A DNA stretch of 15,899 nt from positions 1-15,899 of the forward strand of contig DSCZ01000026.1 of NCBI GenBank assembly GCA_011048855.1, in the 5' to 3' direction. The DNA comes from Desulfobacteraceae bacterium (GTDB lineage: Bacteria > Desulfobacterota > DSM-4660 > Desulfatiglandales > Desulfatiglandaceae). Positions 8,360 through 15,095 of the stretch are shown piece by piece; the stretch's first letter is position 1; each line of letters starts with the position of its first letter. Position numbers and translations under genes: made by a program. The notes under the pieces were generated by a model. The model did not search any database. It had not been told where the DNA came from and saw only the letters and a list, made by a program, of their open reading frames with translations.

Positions 8360-9052
8360 TCAACGATTGGAACAAAGCACATCCCAATCAAGCATTTTAC
8401 CTGTCCTATTGACAATCAACCCCAGGTCCTGGAGGCGAATAATCATTGCCTGTCTTGATACGTTAGAGAAACCTCCGGCTTCACACATGGCCGTGGCGAT
8501 ATACGGCCACTGTTCGGCAAAGGCTTCACAAGAGGAATCTTCGACGGCGTCTCTTTCACGTTTTATCACAACGAACGGAGCACCGCAGATCCGATGAAAC
8601 GCCTCTTTCACGTGTTTTTCAGGCATCAGAAGGCAGGAAGCGAAATAATCCGCCTGCCATTCGACAGGCTCTCTGGAATTTAATTCCTTGCTTACAATCG
8701 CATCATTCCCCGGCCCGTCATACCGACTGGAATCCACGTAGCGCCGGTGTAGGACCCAGTGGCCGGCCTCATGGGCACAGGTAAAAACAAGCCGCCCCTC
8801 GGAGCCTTGCTCGAAAAGTCTTTCGTTGATTAGAACACGTTTTGATTTCGCGTAGGTTGCACCCAAAACGTCTCGAATCCCGAGAATTTTCTCAAGTTCT
8901 ACATAGTGGATTTCTAGACCCAGGGAGCGTTCAATTATCTCCTCAACCGGTATCGGTGGACTGATCGTATAGCCGGCCCTGCGCTGAAAATCTTCCACCA
9001 GGGCCTCTGCCTTCCTGGCAATGGCTTTCTTGGACATCCAGGGGACTTTCAT
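8360..9052 (-). CDS. ImmA/IrrE-family zinc metallopeptidase
   Basis: A 230-residue protein from ATG 9052; an in-frame GTG at 9061 adds three residues. 'MKVPW' resembles the usual start of this family, and GGAG lies only 3 bases ahead of ATG 9052, so either start could be used. Counting from the GTG start, HEAGH at residues 97-101 is the HExxH zinc site, and E134 of 'EWQADYFASCLLMP' is the likely third ligand. The C-terminal 'GFSNVSRQAMIIRLQDLGLI' is the customary helix-turn-helix-like tail. Known members cleave a partner repressor (ImmA on ImmR in ICEBs1, IrrE/PprI on DdrO) to induce a mobile element or the damage response. Usually an XRE-type HTH gene lies just upstream. None is seen within this window, so the substrate is unknown. 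Confidence 0.88.
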   Translation of the reverse strand: MKVPWMSKKAIARKAEALVEDFQRRAGYTISPPIPVEEIIERSLGLEIHYVELEKILGIRDVLGATYAKSKRVLINERLFEQGSEGRLVFTCAHEAGHWVLHRRYVDSSRYDGPGNDAIVSKELNSREPVEWQADYFASCLLMPEKHVKEAFHRICGAPFVVIKRERDAVEDSSCEAFAEQWPYIATAMCEAGGFSNVSRQAMIIRLQDLGLIVNRTGKMLDWDVLCSNR

Positions 9053-9202
9053 TTTCTCCACTCAACCTGGTTTCAACAGCGTCTTTTCGCTTTACCGGTG
9101 AATGTTACTTCAAAGCTGGAGCTGATTCAATATTCTTCACCTCCAGCAAGCATGGTTCCATCTCCCCGGTTGATCCAATACAGAATTTAAGACCGGTTTG
9201 CT

Positions 9203-9598
9203 TCAAGACTCCCTCTTACTTGCCAGAATTTGTTTTAGAGCATCTTCTGCTCTGCCGTGAAATTCCAGATATCCGATGCCCTCGTTCCGCATCGCCTGGA
9301 GCATGTTTTCCCCGAACTCTCCCGCGGAGATAAAGGTGACCCCCTTCCGGGCAAGGAAAGCCACCACCGAAGGCCCAGATCTTCGCCTGTCCGACCTATG
9401 GGGGTTTTCAAGGGTTTCCAGCAGCCTGCCCGACCGATCGAATATCAGGAAATAAGGGCTGCGGCCGGCCGCCTGGCTCACCTCTGCGGCAGGGGTCTTT
9501 CCCTCCACGGCTATTGCGATTTCACCTTCCACCTCCGCATGAACAAAGGCTGCCGTACCAAGGATAAGGGTTAAAATGGACAATCCAATTCTTTTCAT
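9203..9598 (-). CDS. Exported protein with NifX/NifB-type (dinitrogenase FeMo-cofactor) domain
   Basis: 131 residues from ATG 9598, which is preceded by GGAGG at 7 bases. The frame stays open to 9703, but that extension has no ribosome site and no protein-like character. Residues 1-21 (MKRIGLSILTLILGTAAFVHA) form a clear signal peptide with AxA-like cleavage (VHA). The mature part fits the Dinitrogenase_FeMo-co domain (NifX/NafY/NifB C-terminal type): 'EIAIAVEG', 'AAGRSPYFLIFDRSGRLLETLENPH', 'GPSVVAFLARKGVTFISAGEFGENM', 'GIGYLEFHG', 'DALKQIL'. Cytoplasmic members bind FeS or FeMo-cofactor clusters. Export of this one is unusual and suggests metal or cluster handling, or a scaffold role, in the periplasm. 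No nif or Mo genes lie nearby. It may be co-transcribed with the ImmA-like gene 150 bases downstream, but no link is shown. Confidence 0.82.
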   Translation of the reverse strand: MKRIGLSILTLILGTAAFVHAEVEGEIAIAVEGKTPAAEVSQAAGRSPYFLIFDRSGRLLETLENPHRSDRRRSGPSVVAFLARKGVTFISAGEFGENMLQAMRNEGIGYLEFHGRAEDALKQILASKRES

Positions 9599-9821
9599 TT
9601 TTATGCCTCCTTTCCATATCTCGTTCTTTTCCTTAAGACTTTTGCGCTTTGCACATACCTGTGCGCCTGGCGGATTTACCCGGCGGTTTCGCAAGTCTTG
9701 CATGAAAATCTCTTACAAAACCATATGTATCATAACTTTTTACAGGTCATCAAGGTTGACGGCGTCGGTATCGGTATCGGCTGTTTTTCAGGTCTTTGTT
9801 CGCCCGCCGTCTTAAACGTTT

Positions 9822-9845
9822 GCAGGAGCGACGTCCCCGTCGCGA
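9822..9845 (+). repeat. REP-like palindromic element (GTAG-type)
   Basis: GCAGGAGCGACGTCCCCGTC begins the element. The perfect arms GCGACG (9828-9833) and CGTCGC (9838-9843) flank a TCCC loop, and the element ends in GCGAA. The leading tetranucleotide GCAG, the AGGAGCG that follows and the closing CGCGAA resemble the GTAGGAGCGGC...GCCGCGA class of repetitive extragenic palindromes that RAYT (IS200-like) transposases mobilise. Only one copy was seen in this window, and no RAYT gene. Confidence 0.45.
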
Positions 9846-9901
9846 AATCCTCTTGCCCGGTTAAATACCCCGTAGGGGTCCCTGAAATAAAAATTCCGGG
9901 G

Positions 9902-9931
9902 TTGACGGGCCACGAATCCGAAGACTATATT
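9902..9931 (+). promoter_or_regulatory. Candidate sigma70 promoter for rpiB
   Basis: TTGACG (9902-9907), an 18-base spacer and TATATT (9926-9931) give five-of-six matches in both boxes. The start site would fall about 95 bases before the rpiB ATG at 10035. This is the best promoter-like pair in the gap. Confidence 0.4.
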
Positions 9932-10034
9932 GTCGAATCGATTGTTTAACCCGGCCTGTCCTCGGTCGCGATCGAAAAAATGACCGGCGGCGAAAACGCC
10001 TGTCGAAGATCTCTAATGTCGAAAAGGATTGGAT

Positions 10035-10796
10035 ATGAAAATAGCGATAGGTTCCGACCACGCCGGATTCAAGTACAAAGAAAAAATCAAATGGTTCCTT
10101 GCCGAAAGAGGTCATACGGTTGATGATTTCGGCACCGATTCCGAGGAGCCGGTTGATTACCCTTTATTCATACTTCCCGTAGCCAAGGCTCTTTCACGGG
10201 GAACCTACCACAGGGGAATTGTCCTGGGCGGCTCTGGAAACGGTGAGGCAATAGCCGCCAACAGGATCCCGGGAATCCGCTGCGCCCTGTGCTGGAATAT
10301 CGAAACGGCCCGTCTTGCAAGGAGCCACAATGACGCCAACATGCTCTCTCTGGGCGCCAGGTTGATTTCAATCGAACAGGCCATGGAAATCGTCGACACA
10401 TGGCTTAACACCCCATTTGACGCAGGGCGCCATCTAAGAAGGATCGGGCAGATAGACCAGGAAACATGCGCGGATAGGGATGGCCCCGAAAGTCACGAAG
10501 GTCCGCCCCGACCGCCCGGAAAAACCATGGCTGCAGAGGGGTCCGGAAAGAGGACAAAAAAGTCAGAAAATTACGACCTGTTGATCTCTTTCCGTTCCAT
10601 TAAATATATGGAAGGAAAAAATTCCCTGGAATTTGAAGTCGAGCCCAGCATGAAGAAACCTACAGTTGTTCATGTCCCGTCTCCGGAATCCTGGAAAGCG
10701 GAAGTTCCAGCGTGGGCGACGGATAGACGCACCGAAATACTGGAGCGTATCAAACCGAAATGCTCCCATCTTGACTGGGAATGGAAGGAACATTGA
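10035..10796 (+). CDS. rpiB: Ribose-5-phosphate isomerase B with unusual C-terminal extension
   Basis: 253 residues. ATG 10035 follows AAGGA at 6 bases; a TTG at 10029 would add two residues. Residues 1-140 are a RpiB/LacAB domain: 'KIAIGSDHAGFKYKEKI' (D8, H9), 'VLGGSGNGEAIAANRIPG' (phosphate-binding and active-site loop) and 'CWNIETARLARSHNDANMLSLG'. The Cys of the E. coli-type 'CGTGIG' loop is replaced by Gly, and E71 follows the GSGNG loop. This is the arrangement of the Mycobacterium tuberculosis enzyme, where a Glu is the catalytic base. The enzyme should interconvert ribose-5-phosphate and ribulose-5-phosphate in the pentose phosphate pathway. Normal RpiB has about 145-160 residues. Here a charged, Pro-rich linker (~142-178) leads to ~75 residues ending in 'WATDRRTEILERIKPKC' and 'LDWEWKEH', a segment I do not recognise. 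Confidence 0.88.
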   Translation: MKIAIGSDHAGFKYKEKIKWFLAERGHTVDDFGTDSEEPVDYPLFILPVAKALSRGTYHRGIVLGGSGNGEAIAANRIPGIRCALCWNIETARLARSHNDANMLSLGARLISIEQAMEIVDTWLNTPFDAGRHLRRIGQIDQETCADRDGPESHEGPPRPPGKTMAAEGSGKRTKKSENYDLLISFRSIKYMEGKNSLEFEVEPSMKKPTVVHVPSPESWKAEVPAWATDRRTEILERIKPKCSHLDWEWKEH

Positions 10797-10873
10797 TACT
10801 CCGGGCAACGAGCTGTTCTGAAACCATCGAGTCGCGTTCCCTCTGATAATTTGGACGCTCCATGACCTCATCT

Positions 10874-12205
10874 TTATACTGAACGTGATTTCCGGTAAAG
10901 GATGTCTATTTCACGGCACGCGAGATCGAACCCGTATCGAAAAAAATAAGAAGCAGCCAGCCTCCCGGCGAAGGTCCGCCCGGTCTCAAACGCGACTTTT
11001 CCGGCAGAACCCCTCGACAGCCACCTTGCAGCCTTCACCGGCACGCGGAGTCCGCTGTATATACCTCTGACCGATCGAAAGGTCCTGCCCAGCAGCGCCG
11101 CGGCGTCTCCTTCGGCCAATTCACGAAAACCGAGAACCTTCTCCAGCCTCACACCAAGAACGGCACGTATCATGGATTTTCGCTCGAGTCTTGAAAGCTC
11201 CAGCAGCCATGTACTCAACCGCTCCACCAAAGCTCCAAAGGATGCCTCCTCGATCGGATTCCGGGCGGTTGGAAACTGGTCCGACGCAAAAACCAGCGCG
11301 GCCCGCTCCACCGCCCTTCGCCAGCGGAGCCCCCAACGGCCGAGGTCGAAGGAATCCTTCACACCCGGCAGGCCTCGCCTGATATCCTGGATCCTCGGGT
11401 CCGGATATTCTTCGTGATGCCGTTGAAACCATCCATACGCCGAAGCCGCCGCCGTAGCGCCATCATCACCTTCCTCGTACGGTTCCTCGTCGTCATAACA
11501 CTCGACAGCAAGCATCCCCACCGCCAGATAAAGGTCGGTGAGAATACACCTCAACAGCGACATCACCACAAGCCTGTGAGATAAAAAAGCAAGCCATGAA
11601 AAAGGATCCGGAAAAATAACGAGCCTGGACCTCCAGGCCCATGTAGAAGCACTGTTCCATCGTATTGCGGTGCGTATCGCGGCACTATGGTGAAGTTTTT
11701 GATACCAGGAATAAAAAAACTTAATATTTCTCAAACGGAGTCCATACAATCGCCCGAAACCCGGAGAGCCCAACAGCTCCTCTATCCGTTCCGACATGCA
11801 GCGAGCCGCCCGAAGAAGTCTGCCGCAGCGGACGGCATATTCAGGATGTTCAGACTCCGGATGATAACACCGCGCCACGTCGCGGATCAGCCCCCCGAGA
11901 CCTGCTATGCTTCCGGCTTTTGGAAATGGCTCGCGATACACCCCGGTGCATCTTTCGATAACGGTATCCAGGGCCGCCTTCCTGGGTCCGGATGATTCAT
12001 CCCGGCTGCGGGCAAGAGAGTCAAACTCGACGCGGATCGAACGATACCGGCGTATCACTTCCCTGAGCCGCCACCCATACAACCAGAGCGAGACAGATGA
12101 ACAGAATCCCGACCCAGGCTGCAGCCCTGAAAAAAATAAAGGTGTCCGACCATTCCAACATTCGTCCTCCGTGTCAAGTCTACATGATTCCAGCGTCTCT
12201 TCCAC
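10874..12205 (-). CDS. Unrecognised membrane-associated protein, apparently frameshifted at its N-terminus
   Basis: The longest open frame gives 443 residues from a GTG at 12205 that has no convincing ribosome site, and its first ~45 residues look unlike protein. A strong GGAGG lies 4 bases before an ATG at 12161 in another frame. That frame encodes a transmembrane helix and stops at 12021. Removing one G from the GGG at 12074-12076 joins it to this body and gives a 428-residue protein reading ...ALVVW-WRLREVIRRYRSIR, a helix followed by a basic stretch. The body is Arg-rich, with a hydrophobic segment near 'WLAFLSHRLVVMSLL' and 'LYLAVGMLAVE', an acidic patch (DDEEPYEEGDDG) and a basic C-terminus ('REIDILYRKSRSV'). 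I recognise no family. It is divergent from the AI-2E-type transporter. It may be a damaged gene, a sequencing error or a recoded gene. Confidence 0.55.
   Translation of the reverse strand: MEETLESCRLDTEDECWNGRTPLFFSGLQPGSGFCSSVSLWLYGWRLREVIRRYRSIRVEFDSLARSRDESSGPRKAALDTVIERCTGVYREPFPKAGSIAGLGGLIRDVARCYHPESEHPEYAVRCGRLLRAARCMSERIEELLGSPGFGRLYGLRLRNIKFFYSWYQKLHHSAAIRTAIRWNSASTWAWRSRLVIFPDPFSWLAFLSHRLVVMSLLRCILTDLYLAVGMLAVECYDDEEPYEEGDDGATAAASAYGWFQRHHEEYPDPRIQDIRRGLPGVKDSFDLGRWGLRWRRAVERAALVFASDQFPTARNPIEEASFGALVERLSTWLLELSRLERKSMIRAVLGVRLEKVLGFRELAEGDAAALLGRTFRSVRGIYSGLRVPVKAARWLSRGSAGKVAFETGRTFAGRLAASYFFRYGFDLACREIDILYRKSRSV
12021..12161 (-). CDS. Alternative-frame 5' piece of the membrane protein (46 aa, transmembrane helix)
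   Basis: This short frame starts at ATG 12161 behind GGAGG and ends at TGA 12023-12021. It encodes MLEWSDTFIFF, then a strongly hydrophobic helix (AAAWVGILFICLALVVW, residues ~13-29), and then a tail that looks random (AQGSDTPVSFDPRRV). The helix and ribosome site suggest that it is the true N-terminus of the gene whose body lies in the frame of 10874-12205. The two frames differ by one base, and the GGG at 12074-12076 is the simplest place for the shift. As a free-standing 46-residue protein it would be a small single-pass membrane peptide, which is less likely. Confidence 0.5.
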   Translation of the reverse strand: MLEWSDTFIFFRAAAWVGILFICLALVVWVAAQGSDTPVSFDPRRV

Positions 12206-12248
12206 TTCTAATCAATTATTCTTCTCCTATCAACATTCAATAAACATT

Positions 12249-12278
12249 TTGACTCCACCGCCCCTTTCCTTCTATAGT
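12249..12278 (+). promoter_or_regulatory. Candidate sigma70 promoter for the AI-2E-type transporter gene
   Basis: TTGACT (12249-12254), an 18-base spacer and TATAGT (12273-12278) each match the consensus at five of six positions. Transcription would start about 50 bases before ATG 12335. The divergent membrane-protein gene begins 44-88 bases to the left, so its promoter must overlap this short region. Confidence 0.45.
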
Positions 12279-12334
12279 CAGAAACCGGCAAGCAACCATC
12301 TGGAAATAAGGGATGGAAACCGGTGGAGGACTGA

Positions 12335-13378
12335 ATGAAACGATACGGCTCACAATTCTTTCTCGCGCTGTTCATCTGTTCCCTCGCGCTCCTTTTATAT
12401 CTCATTGGCACCTATATTTCCGCAATAGTACTTGCTGCGGTGATAGCCAGCGTGTTTTATCCGGTCTACATCCAGATTAAGAGCACTCTCAAAAATAATG
12501 AAACGGCCGCCTCGATCCTCATGCTGATCTGCATTGTAACGGTGCTTTTTATTCCCTCCGGATGGTTCATCGGTGCATTAAGCAATGAAGCCTACGAATT
12601 TTATAACAACACCCGCGACACTATGACAATCAAACATGCACAAGAATTCCTGGAAGGCGACTCCATCTGGGTTCAAAGAATTAAACGACTGGCGGCTTTG
12701 AGCGGCATCGATCCTTCGGCCGATACTTTCCGGAGCATGGTGAATGAAATAGGCAAAACAATCGGGCTGTTCCTATACAAACAGTTGAGCTCTGTGGCTT
12801 CCAACCTGTTGAGCTTCGTTCTTCATTTCTTTATCATGCTTCTTGCGGTGTTCTATTTACTGCGTGATGGCATGAGGCTTAAGGAATACACGATTCAACT
12901 GCTTCCTTTACCTGCAATGCAAATCGAGAAAGTGATAAAAAAATTTCATGAAATGGGCCGTGCGATCCTTTTGATAAATGGAATTTGTGGAGTGATTCAA
13001 GGTTTTTGCGGTGGTTTGGGTTTTTATTTTTTCGGTCTCGGCGCCCCGCTGCTCTGGGGAACGGTGATCTCCTTCATGGCGTTTCTGCCGGTGATAGGTG
13101 CATCGGTTGTTTTCATACCCGCGACAGCGGTTTTGATGTTACAGGGTAAAATCAATATCGCATTCGCTTTTTTGGCGTTCAATCTTTTCTATAGTTCAAT
13201 AATTGAATACCTTGTAAAACCCCGGCTCATCGGAGCCGGAATGCACATGAATTCGTTGATGGTTTTCATCGGCATCATCGGGGGCATCAAACTTTTCGGG
13301 ATCATGGGAATCCTTTACGGTCCTCTTATAATAACGACTTTTATCACTATGGCGGAAATATACCGAACTGAGTATTGA
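12335..13378 (+). CDS. AI-2E family transporter (UPF0118/PerM-like membrane protein)
   Basis: 347 residues, typical of the AI-2E exporter-like family (E. coli YdiK, PerM and TqsA relatives). GGAGG lies 5 bases before ATG. Layout: paired N-terminal helices (~7-45, 'ALFICSLALLLYLIGTYI' and 'AIVLAAVIASVFYPVY'), a third helix (~60-83), a soluble amphipathic region (~85-150), then C-terminal helices including 'VLHFFIMLLAVFYLLRDG', 'LLWGTVISFMAFLPVIGAS', 'AFAFLAFNLFYSSIIEYLVKPRLIG' and 'SLMVFIGIIGGIKLFGIMGILYGPLI'. The P-x-I-G and K-P-R-x-I-G motifs are characteristic. Members are proposed to export AI-2 or to act as Na+/H+ antiporters; the substrate of this one is unknown, and no luxS is nearby. 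The response regulator gene follows after 42 bases and may be co-transcribed. Confidence 0.93.
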   Translation: MKRYGSQFFLALFICSLALLLYLIGTYISAIVLAAVIASVFYPVYIQIKSTLKNNETAASILMLICIVTVLFIPSGWFIGALSNEAYEFYNNTRDTMTIKHAQEFLEGDSIWVQRIKRLAALSGIDPSADTFRSMVNEIGKTIGLFLYKQLSSVASNLLSFVLHFFIMLLAVFYLLRDGMRLKEYTIQLLPLPAMQIEKVIKKFHEMGRAILLINGICGVIQGFCGGLGFYFFGLGAPLLWGTVISFMAFLPVIGASVVFIPATAVLMLQGKINIAFAFLAFNLFYSSIIEYLVKPRLIGAGMHMNSLMVFIGIIGGIKLFGIMGILYGPLIITTFITMAEIYRTEY

Positions 13379-13420
13379 TAAAATTGTGAAAGGGAAAAAC
13401 CCCATCAAAGGAGGCGACCA

Positions 13421-13909
13421 ATGGATCCTGCAAAAATACTTGAAGGAAAAAGAGTTCTGGTCGTAGACGATGAAAAGGACGTGCTTGATTTCCTGGCCGA
13501 AACGCTTGACATGTGTAAGGTTGACCTGGCATCCACTTACGAAGAAGCTGTCGAGCTGCTCGGCAAAAATTTTTACCATGTGGCGATTTTCGACATCATG
13601 GGTGTTCGTGGCTATGATCTTTTGGACATCGCCCACAGCAAGGATATCCCCACGTTGATGCTCACCGCTCACGCACTATCGAAGGACAGCCTGAAAAAAT
13701 CGGTCGAGCGCGGCGCCTCCTACTATGTTCCAAAGGATGAAATGCACCATATCGCCGATTTTCTGTCTGACATACTGGAAGCCCGCGAGAAAAACAAAAA
13801 TGTATGGGTTAAATGGTATGAACGCATGAGCGGTTTCTGCGACCGCCGCTTCGGTCCCGGATGGCGGGAAGAAGAACCCGAATTCTGGGATGTTTATCTG
13901 CAGCGCTGA
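13421..13909 (+). CDS. Single-domain response regulator (REC) with short Trp-rich tail
   Basis: 162 residues; AGGAGG is 6 bases before the ATG. Residues ~9-122 form a receiver domain: acidic pair D16-D17 ('VLVVDDEKD'), probable phosphoacceptor D58 ('VAIFDIMG'), T82 ('LMLTAHA') and K105 ('YYVPKDEM'). No DNA-binding or enzymatic output domain follows. Instead there is a tail of ~38 residues with 'VWVKWYERM', 'CDRRFGPGW' and 'EFWDVYLQR'. It probably acts by protein-protein contact in a phosphorelay or in control of an enzyme or motor. No histidine kinase is encoded in the window. It lies 42 bases after the AI-2E-type gene and 140 bases before fbp. Confidence 0.9.
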   Translation: MDPAKILEGKRVLVVDDEKDVLDFLAETLDMCKVDLASTYEEAVELLGKNFYHVAIFDIMGVRGYDLLDIAHSKDIPTLMLTAHALSKDSLKKSVERGASYYVPKDEMHHIADFLSDILEAREKNKNVWVKWYERMSGFCDRRFGPGWREEEPEFWDVYLQR

Positions 13910-14049
13910 AAAACGAATGCGTGTCGAAGATCGACTGAAACCACCCGGCGATTTCGAATGACGGCATAGATCCGCCGTTGAGCAATACGGGGGTGCATAA
14001 ACACGCGCCCCATCCATTCAAATCCAAACACCCAAAAAGGAGGGTTGAC

Positions 14050-15084
14050 ATGAAAAGAGAAGGTGTGGGTATAACGATTACCGAGCACATCCTCAGCGAA
14101 CAGAGAGATAACCCGCATGCAACCGGAGCCTTCACTACGCTGCTGAATGAACTGATCGTGGCCGCAAAGGTCATTTCCCGGGAGGTCAACAAAGCAGGGC
14201 TGGTGGACATACTCGGACCCACAGGAAAAATTAACATACAGGAAGAACAGGTCCAGAAACTTGACATTTTCGCCAACCAGGTCATGATCCATCGTATGCA
14301 GCACGTAGGGCAGCTCTGCTGCATGGCCTCCGAAGAAGATCCGGACTTGATCCAGATACCTTCGAAATACCCCCGGGGCGAATACATCATCTTCTTTGAC
14401 CCGCTGGACGGTTCCTCCAACATAGACGTAAACATCAGTATAGGAACCATTTTCGGGATCTACCGAAGGCCGAAGGGCCGCTCCGCCGCCGAAGTGCTCC
14501 TGGATGAAGTTCTCCAGCCGGGAAGCACACAGGTAGCCGCGGGTTACTTCATTTACGGATCCAGCACGATAATGGTCTACACAACCGGGAACGGCGCCGG
14601 TGTACATGGATTCACGCTTTTTCCGAGCATCGGCGAATTCCTCAGATCCCATCCGAATATAAAAATACCAGCCAGGGGGAAGATTTACAGCGTGAACGAA
14701 GGAAACTATGCCCACTGGGATGAAAAAACCCGCGCACTTGTTGATCATTTCAAAGGCATCAACGGCAAAGGCGACAAGCCTTACACATCGAGATACGTCG
14801 GCAGCCTGGTGGCCGACTTTCATCGAAACCTTCTTAAAGGCGGCATCTTCATGTATCCTGCGGACCTTAAAGACCCTAAAAAGCCCCATGGAAAACTAAG
14901 GTTGATGGTGGAAGCAAACCCCCTTGCAATGGTGGTTTCCGAAGCCGGGGGCTACGCCAGCGACGGTCACGGGCCTATACTGGAGATCGATCCGCAACAG
15001 ATCCACCAGCGTACGCCGCTTTATATCGGCAGCAAAGAGGATGTGGAACTGGCCGAAGCTTACATCTCAGGCAGACGAAAATAA
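14050..15084 (+). CDS. fbp: Class I fructose-1,6-bisphosphatase
   Basis: 344 residues (E. coli Fbp has 332). ATG 14050 follows AGGAGG at 6 bases. The frame is open 24 codons further up to 13978, but that extension lacks a ribosome site and homology-like character. It hydrolyses fructose-1,6-bisphosphate to fructose-6-phosphate (EC 3.1.3.11), the committed step of gluconeogenesis, in the cytoplasm. The metal and active site are visible: 'MASEEDPD' (E95/E96), 'FFDPLDGSSNIDVNISIGTI' (D117, D120), 'YSVNEGN', 'YTSRYVGSLVADFHRNLLKG' and 'GKLRLMVEANPLAMVVSEAGG' (substrate and metal Glu). All key residues are intact. It ends 11 bases from the convergent radical SAM gene. An autotrophic or gluconeogenic lifestyle is compatible with it but not shown by it. 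Confidence 0.97.
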   Translation: MKREGVGITITEHILSEQRDNPHATGAFTTLLNELIVAAKVISREVNKAGLVDILGPTGKINIQEEQVQKLDIFANQVMIHRMQHVGQLCCMASEEDPDLIQIPSKYPRGEYIIFFDPLDGSSNIDVNISIGTIFGIYRRPKGRSAAEVLLDEVLQPGSTQVAAGYFIYGSSTIMVYTTGNGAGVHGFTLFPSIGEFLRSHPNIKIPARGKIYSVNEGNYAHWDEKTRALVDHFKGINGKGDKPYTSRYVGSLVADFHRNLLKGGIFMYPADLKDPKKPHGKLRLMVEANPLAMVVSEAGGYASDGHGPILEIDPQQIHQRTPLYIGSKEDVELAEAYISGRRK

Positions 15085-15095
15085 ATAGGACAATT

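Larger units (their letters stand above)
9599..10034. other. 436-bp divergent intergenic region
   Basis: The region lies between the NifX-like gene (minus) and rpiB (plus). It contains the NifX-like ribosome site, a short direct hexamer repeat (GGTATC twice in tandem near 9768-9779), a REP-like palindrome (9822-9845) and a candidate rpiB promoter (9902-9931). Two plus-strand frames of about 80 codons cross it but have no ribosome site and an unnatural composition, so I do not call a gene. Confidence 0.5.

Noticed and set aside
9576..9949. Two plus-strand frames of about 80 codons in the rpiB upstream gap
   Set aside because: They have no ribosome site or recognisable domain, and they overlap the REP-like element and the NifX-like ribosome site.
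13196..13672. 158-codon minus-strand frame
   Set aside because: It is antisense to the end of the AI-2E-type gene and the start of the receiver gene, both of which are well supported.
13924..13936. Small hairpin GTCGA-AGA-TCGAC after the receiver gene
   Set aside because: The stem is only 5 bp and no T-run follows, so it is not a credible terminator.
13894..14889. 331-codon minus-strand frame opposite fbp
   Set aside because: It lies wholly antisense to an intact fructose-1,6-bisphosphatase with all catalytic motifs. It has no ribosome site and a low-complexity, unnatural protein composition.
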